A stretch of 64,000 nucleotides of DNA from Streptomyces phaeochromogenes (GTDB lineage: Bacteria > Actinomycetota > Actinomycetes > Streptomycetales > Streptomycetaceae), in NCBI RefSeq assembly GCF_001418655.1, contig NZ_LIQZ01000116.1, forward strand, positions 51,304 to 115,303, given 5' to 3'. Positions 59,524 through 64,000 of this stretch are shown here, piece after piece; within the stretch, counting starts at the first letter, position 1; each line of letters starts with the position of its first letter. The position numbers were made by a program, and so were the translations under genes. The notes under the pieces were generated by a model, which did not search any database, was not told the DNA's origin, and saw only the letters and a list, made by a program, of their open reading frames with translations.

Positions 59524-60543
59524 GTGACGGCCAGCATCAACGACGTCGCCCGCGCCGCCGGCGTCTCCGCGTCCACCGTGTCCCGCGCCCTGCGCGGCCG
59601 GGCAGGCGTCTCCGACGAGGTGCGGGACCGGATCGCGTCCGTCGCCGCACAGCTCGGCTACACCGCGTCCCGCTCCGCCTCCAGCCTGGCCAGCGGTCGC
59701 ACATTCACCATCGGGGTCGTCGTCCCGTACGTGGGCCGCTGGTTCTTCGGCACCGTGCTCGACGCGGCGGAGCAGGTGTTCAGCGCCGCCGGGTACGACG
59801 TTCTGCTGTACAACCTGGGCACGCCCGAGACCCGCAAGCGCTTCTTCGCGAAGCTGCCGGTCCGCAAGCGGGTGGACGCGGTGCTGTCGCTGCTCATCCC
59901 CGACGAGGGGGAGTCCGCGGCGCTGCGCTCCCTCGGAGTGCCGCTGGCCAGCACGGTCGGCGGCGCCCGGCCCGGCTTCACGGTGGTCGGCATCGACGAC
60001 CGGGCCGGCGCGGAGAGCGCCGTACGGCATCTGGTGAACCTCGGCCACCGCCGGATCGGCACGATCAGCGGATCCAGCGGGCCGCTGCACTGGACCACGC
60101 CCATCGAGCGCCGCCGCGCGTATCTCGACGTCCTGGCCGAGGCCGGGATAGAGCACGACCCGGCCCTGGAGGCGGACGGCGACTACACCCTCGAGGGCGG
60201 CGAGCGGGCGATGACCGAGCTGCTGGCCGCCTCCCGCCCGCCCACCGCCGTGTTCGCACAGTCCGACGAAATGGCGATGGGCGCGCTCCGGGCCCTGCGC
60301 CGCCACCGGCTGAAGGTCCCGGACGACGTGTCCGTCGTCGGCTTCGACGACCACGAACTCGCCGACGTGATCGGGCTGACCACCGTCGCCCAGCCGGTCG
60401 CGGGCCAGGGCGCCGAGGCCGCCCGCCTGCTGCTGCGCCAGCTCGACGAACCCGACGCCGAACACCCCGGCCACGTCCAGATGCCCATCCACCTGGTCCT
60501 GCGCGAGACCACCGCCCCGCCCCGTCCACGCGGACCGCAGTAA
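59524..60543 (+). CDS. LacI-family repressor of the fructoside locus
   Basis: 339 residues. The LacI helix-turn-helix is SINDVARAAGVSASTVSRAL with hinge LGYTASRSASSLASGRT (to about residue 60), followed by a periplasmic-binding-protein-like sugar sensor (IGVVVPYVGRWFFGTVLDAA, HLVNLGHRRIGTISG, SVVGFDDHELADVIGLTTVA). It is divergent from the GH32-like gene and directly precedes the importer genes, so it should control both. GTG start with GGAGG upstream. Confidence 0.93.
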   Translation: MTASINDVARAAGVSASTVSRALRGRAGVSDEVRDRIASVAAQLGYTASRSASSLASGRTFTIGVVVPYVGRWFFGTVLDAAEQVFSAAGYDVLLYNLGTPETRKRFFAKLPVRKRVDAVLSLLIPDEGESAALRSLGVPLASTVGGARPGFTVVGIDDRAGAESAVRHLVNLGHRRIGTISGSSGPLHWTTPIERRRAYLDVLAEAGIEHDPALEADGDYTLEGGERAMTELLAASRPPTAVFAQSDEMAMGALRALRRHRLKVPDDVSVVGFDDHELADVIGLTTVAQPVAGQGAEAARLLLRQLDEPDAEHPGHVQMPIHLVLRETTAPPRPRGPQ

Positions 60544-60625
60544 CACCCCCCTCTGAGCCACACACCCCGCGCCTCGACAGCGCTCCCACACCTCGAATCC
60601 ACGCCACAGCACGGAGGCACAGACC

Positions 60626-61966
60626 ATGAGCTCGACCAACAGAAGGCACCGCCGCACGGCCTGTACGGGCCTGGCCCTGCTCCCTCTCGTGGCACTGGCC
60701 GCCTGTGGCGGAGGCAGTGGCACCGACGCCTCGGCGGACGCCGGCAGCGGCAAGGGCACCATCAGCGTCTGGGCCCACCAGGGCCAGAAGAGCGAGGACG
60801 CCGCCGTGCAGGCCGCGGTGAAGTCCTTCAACTCCTCGCAGAGCGACATCAAGGTCGAGCTGAAGCTGATACCCGGCAACGACTACACCAAGACCATCAC
60901 CGCCACCAGCGCCTCCGAGCTGCCGGACGTGATGGAGTTCGACGGCCCGACCATGGCGAACTTCGTCTACAACAAGAAGCTCGCCCCCGTCGACGACTAC
61001 GTCTCCGCCAAGACGATGTCCAACGCCACCGACGCGAGCAAGTCCCAGGGTGCGATCGGCGGCAAGCACTACGGCCTGGGCATGTACGACTCGGGCCTGG
61101 GGATCTACGGCAACAAGAAGCTGCTCGACGCGGCCGGCGTGAAGTACCCGACCAGCCTGTCCGACGACTGGACGGCCGAGCAGTTCACCGCCGCGCTCAA
61201 GGCGTTGAAGGCCAAGGACTCCGACGGCAAGACCCTCGACATCCAGGAGGGCAACGGCCTGGCCACCGAGTGGGGGACCTACGGCTTCGCCCCCGTCGTC
61301 TGGTCGGCCGGCGGCTCGCTGATCAAGGGCGACAAGGCGGAAGGCGCCCTCGACACGCCGGCCGTCGTCTCGGCACTGAAGACCGTCCAGTCCTGGAAGA
61401 CCTACGTCGACCCCAACACCGACGGCAACGCCTTCGCCAAGGACCGCGTCGCCCTGAGCTGGGTCGGCCACTGGATGTACCCCACCTACAGCAAGGCCCT
61501 CGGCGACGACCTCGTCGTCCTGCCGCTGCCCGACTTCGGCAACGGTCCCAAGACCGGCCAGGGCTCCTGGGCGTGGGGCATCGGCGCCGACACCAAGAAC
61601 GCCAAGGCCGCCGGCACCTTCATGGACTACCTGCTCAACGACGCCAACGTCACCGCGATGACGACGGCCAACGGCGCCCCGCCCGCCACGAAGACCGCGC
61701 TCGCCGCGAGCCCCCTGTACAAGGAGGGCGGCCCGCTCCAGCTCTTCGCCGACCAGCTCGCCAAGCCCTGCGGCGACAGCGACATCACCAAGTCCTGCGT
61801 CGCCGTCACCCGCCCGGTGACCGCCGGATACCCCACCATCACCGCCAAGTTCAGCGAGGCCCTCAACTCGATCTACGGCGGAGCCGACGCGAAGAGCGCT
61901 CTGGAGAAGGCCGCCCGCGCCATCGACCAGGACTTCTCCGACAACGCCGGCTACAAGATCCCGTAG
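60626..61966 (+). CDS. CUT1 ABC importer, sugar-binding lipoprotein
   Basis: 446 residues. Lipobox LALAAC-like (LVALAAC, Cys27) after a basic N-terminus; mature chain TISVWAHQGQKSEDAAVQAA and LPDVMEFDGPTMANFVYNKK are typical of family-1 binding proteins. It lies 82 bases after the LacI gene and 64 bases before the first permease. The GH32-like partner suggests a fructo-oligosaccharide or sucrose-like ligand. Confidence 0.9.
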   Translation: MSSTNRRHRRTACTGLALLPLVALAACGGGSGTDASADAGSGKGTISVWAHQGQKSEDAAVQAAVKSFNSSQSDIKVELKLIPGNDYTKTITATSASELPDVMEFDGPTMANFVYNKKLAPVDDYVSAKTMSNATDASKSQGAIGGKHYGLGMYDSGLGIYGNKKLLDAAGVKYPTSLSDDWTAEQFTAALKALKAKDSDGKTLDIQEGNGLATEWGTYGFAPVVWSAGGSLIKGDKAEGALDTPAVVSALKTVQSWKTYVDPNTDGNAFAKDRVALSWVGHWMYPTYSKALGDDLVVLPLPDFGNGPKTGQGSWAWGIGADTKNAKAAGTFMDYLLNDANVTAMTTANGAPPATKTALAASPLYKEGGPLQLFADQLAKPCGDSDITKSCVAVTRPVTAGYPTITAKFSEALNSIYGGADAKSALEKAARAIDQDFSDNAGYKIP

Positions 61967-62030
61967 GACCATCGGCCAGGGGCGGGACGGTACAGACCGC
62001 GCCCGCCCCCGCCGGGAACAGGACCCATCC

Positions 62031-63038
62031 GTGACATCCGTCGAACCGGCGCACGCCGCGCCCCACGCCCGGGAGAAGGCCCCACCCGTGACCGCCGCCA
62101 AGCCCGCGCGTCCTGTGCGTCCGGCGCGTTCCGTGCGCAAGAACCGCGACTGGCTGCACGGCCTGCTCATGTCCACGCCCGCCGTCGCCGGACTCATAGC
62201 CTTCGTGGGCATCCCGTTCGGATACGCCGTCGTCCTCTCCTTCTACAACGTCCGCCTCGGCTCCCCGCTCGCGCCCACCTTCTTCGGCCTGGAGCAGTAC
62301 CGGCGGCTGTTCACCGACCCCGACCTGTCCGGCCCCTTCCTGCGGGCCCTGCTGAACAACCTGACCTTCGCCGTGGTCGTCGTCCCTGTCCAGACGGGCC
62401 TGGCGCTGGGGCTGGCGATCCTGCTGAACCGCAAGCTCAAGGCGATCGGACTGTTCCGGTCCCTCTTCTTCATGCCGGTCGTCTTCCCGATGGCGCTGGT
62501 CGCCGTGATCTGGCGGCTCATCCTCGCCCGCAGCGACCAGGGCATGCTCAACTCCGCCCTGCACGCGGTGAGTTTCGGCAACTGGGGCGCCTTCGACTGG
62601 CTGGGCGACTCCGCCACCGCGATGGCCTCGATCATCGTGCTGTCCATCTGGCAGGGCGTCGGCTTCCAGATGGTCATCCTCCTCGCCGGCCTCCAGCAGA
62701 TACCGGGTGAGCTCTACGAGGCCGCCGACCTCGACCGCGCGAGCCGCTGGCAGCAGTTCCGCCACATCACACTGCCCGGCATCCGCGGCACCCTCGTCTT
62801 CGTCGCCATGCTCACCTCGGTGCTCTCCTTCCGGGTCTTCGACCAGGTCTACGTCCTCGTCAAGGGAGGCGGCCTCAACGAGGACGCCGGCCGCACCGTG
62901 ATGTACCAGGCCGTCACCACCGCCTTCGACCAGAACAACGTCGGCCAGGCAGCCGCGATCACCGTCGTCTTCTTCCTGATCGTCGTCGCCCTGACCCTCA
63001 TCCAGCGCCGCGTCGTCCGGCCCGACAACGAGGACTGA
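62031..63038 (+). CDS. carbohydrate ABC transporter permease, MalF type
   Basis: 335 residues with a long Ala/Pro-rich cytoplasmic N-terminus before six helices (LLMSTPAVAGLIAFVGIPFG). The coupling loop reads EAADLDRASRWQQFRHITLP; the usual glycine after aspartate-x is here Arg-Ala. GTG start with AGGA eight bases upstream. Confidence 0.92.
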   Translation: MTSVEPAHAAPHAREKAPPVTAAKPARPVRPARSVRKNRDWLHGLLMSTPAVAGLIAFVGIPFGYAVVLSFYNVRLGSPLAPTFFGLEQYRRLFTDPDLSGPFLRALLNNLTFAVVVVPVQTGLALGLAILLNRKLKAIGLFRSLFFMPVVFPMALVAVIWRLILARSDQGMLNSALHAVSFGNWGAFDWLGDSATAMASIIVLSIWQGVGFQMVILLAGLQQIPGELYEAADLDRASRWQQFRHITLPGIRGTLVFVAMLTSVLSFRVFDQVYVLVKGGGLNEDAGRTVMYQAVTTAFDQNNVGQAAAITVVFFLIVVALTLIQRRVVRPDNED

Positions 63039-63040
63039 CC

Positions 63041-63898
63041 ATGAGCACCCACACGGGCGGCCTCACCCGCACACCTCTGCGCCGCTTTCTCGACTACGCC
63101 GTCCTCAGCGTGCTGGCGTTCATCTTCGTGATGCCCGTCCTCTACCTGTTGATAGGCAGCCTCAAGCCGTCCGACGAAGTGCTGAACGGCCTGTCCGGCT
63201 TCCTGCCCACCCATCTGTCCTTCGACAACTACTCCAACGTCCTGAGCAGCCTCAACTCCGACAGCACCGGCTACTTCTGGCGCTTCATGGGCATCTCGCT
63301 GCTGCTCGCGTTCGTGGTGGTGACGGGTGGCCTGTTCGTCAACTCGATGGCGGCGTACGGGCTTTCACGGCTGAAGTGGCGCGGCCGCAACGCCGTCTTC
63401 ACCCTCATCCTGCTGCTGATGCTCGTCCCGTTCGAGTCGGTGGCCGTCCCGCTCTTCTACATGTTCAACGACCAGCGCAACACGCTCTTCATCCAGGCGA
63501 TCCCGTTCATCGCCAACGCTTTCTCCGTCTACCAGTTCCACACCTTCTTCCGCTCGATCCCGCCGAGCATCGAGGAGGCCGCCCGCATCGACGGCGCGGG
63601 CCCCTGGCGCACGTTCTTCGCGATCATCGTGCCGATGTCGAAGCCGGCCTTCGCGTCCGTGGCGATCCTGACCTTCCTCACCCAGTGGGGGTCCTTCCTC
63701 TGGCCCGTCCTGATGGTCTCCGACCCCTCGGTACGCCCGCTGCCCCTGGAGATGAGTGTCTTCCAGGCCCAACTGCCCCCGGACTGGGGCCAGATCCTCG
63801 CCTTCGGCGTCCTCCTGGTCCTGCCCGTGCTGATCGTCTTCGCGTTCTTCCAGCGCTGGTTCGTGCAGGGAGTCGCCAGCTCGGCCGTCAAGGGCTGA
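63041..63898 (+). CDS. carbohydrate ABC transporter permease, MalG type
   Basis: 285 residues; helices begin FLDYAVLSVLAFIFVMPVLY and the coupling loop is EAARIDGAGPWRTFFAIIVP. Two bases after the MalF-type gene. With the binding protein it forms an importer lacking its own ATPase, the third such case in this window. Confidence 0.92.
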   Translation: MSTHTGGLTRTPLRRFLDYAVLSVLAFIFVMPVLYLLIGSLKPSDEVLNGLSGFLPTHLSFDNYSNVLSSLNSDSTGYFWRFMGISLLLAFVVVTGGLFVNSMAAYGLSRLKWRGRNAVFTLILLLMLVPFESVAVPLFYMFNDQRNTLFIQAIPFIANAFSVYQFHTFFRSIPPSIEEAARIDGAGPWRTFFAIIVPMSKPAFASVAILTFLTQWGSFLWPVLMVSDPSVRPLPLEMSVFQAQLPPDWGQILAFGVLLVLPVLIVFAFFQRWFVQGVASSAVKG

Positions 63899-63968
63899 GG
63901 GCTGTTGCGGACGGGAGGGACGAGCACGAGGAGAACTCCCTGGCCTCGTGGCTCGTGGCCTCGCGGAG

Positions 63969-64000
63969 GCCGATCACGTGTACGTGTGGGCCGACGGCAT
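63969..64000 (+). pseudogene. fragment of an IS256-like transposase at the window edge
   Basis: The last bases encode ADHVYVWADGI, matching the conserved VDYVYVWxDGIH block around a catalytic aspartate of IS256-family transposases. Upstream sequence in the same frame is not transposase-like, so the gene is truncated at this end; the remainder lies beyond the window and could be longer. Confidence 0.4.

Noticed and set aside
1..64000. tRNA, rRNA, CRISPR arrays, riboswitches and attachment sites
   Set aside because: I looked for tandem spaced repeats, tRNA-like cloverleaf ends and gene-flanking direct repeats and saw none I could support by eye. A covariance-model search would be needed to exclude small RNAs.

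Overview
The window reads as chromosomal DNA of a Streptomyces or close relative. It is very GC-rich, codon third positions are mostly G/C, GTG and one TTG start codons are common, Shine-Dalgarno sequences are of the AGGAG type, and the families (XRE/MmyB regulators, SAV2177-type methyltransferase, ECF41 sigma factor, ATPase-less sugar importers, [3Fe-4S] ferredoxin with P450) are typical of that group. I saw no rRNA, tRNA, CRISPR array, prophage or intact insertion sequence. Decayed transposase fragments lie at about 37.4 kb and at the right edge.

Region by region. 0-2.3 kb: a TetR tail, an XRE-cupin regulator convergent with an alpha/beta hydrolase (both preceded by the same TTGCC-N5-GGCAA inverted repeat), and a small secreted protein. 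2.5-5.9 kb: a large secreted GH92 alpha-mannosidase with a LacI-type palindrome at its ribosome binding site. 6.3-8.3 kb: an MmyB-type regulator divergent from an FMN reductase, then fossil pieces of an SDR gene and a glycosyltransferase gene. 8.5-13.7 kb: a polyol operon (DeoR regulator, binding protein, two permeases, zinc dehydrogenase) on the minus strand. 13.9-14.4 kb: a HIT protein.

16-37 kb is the most interesting part: a catabolic region of about 21 kb tied together by an 18-bp palindrome, consensus TCGTTTG-N4-CAAACGA, which I find seven times, each time in front of a transcription unit. It encodes a glutamine-synthetase-like ligase with a P450, a ferredoxin and ferredoxin reductase, an acetoacetate-decarboxylase-like protein, HpaE/HpaD/HpaG-like ring-cleavage enzymes, an APC permease, a PuuC-like aldehyde dehydrogenase, two class-I amidotransferase-fold hydrolases (one PuuD-like), a MarR regulator with the palindrome in its own promoter, a LuxR regulator, a complete ribose-type ABC importer, a YtcJ-like amidohydrolase and a luciferase-like oxidoreductase. 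My reading is that an amine is imported, gamma-glutamylated, oxidised, deglutamylated and, if aromatic, degraded by extradiol cleavage. No PuuB-type flavin oxidase is present, so the P450 chain may take its place. The substrate is unknown.

37.6-47.3 kb is ordinary accessory chromosome: a lipoprotein, a small secreted protein, an inositol-monophosphatase homologue with an altered metal motif, a VOC protein, an NhaA-DsbA fusion, a methyltransferase, and an FAD oxidoreductase followed by an ECF41 sigma factor.

47.9-58.0 kb is a second catabolic operon: CUT1 binding protein and permeases, carboxylesterase, ROK regulator, a pyranose-oxidase-like GMC enzyme, a zinc deaminase, a xylose-isomerase-like barrel and a 2-oxoglutarate/iron oxygenase. 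It may serve an unusual glycoside or nucleoside. 58.0-63.9 kb is a GH32-like hydrolase divergent from a LacI regulator with its own CUT1 importer, a fructoside-type locus. None of the three CUT1 importers has an ATPase gene, so they presumably share a distant MsiK-type ATPase.
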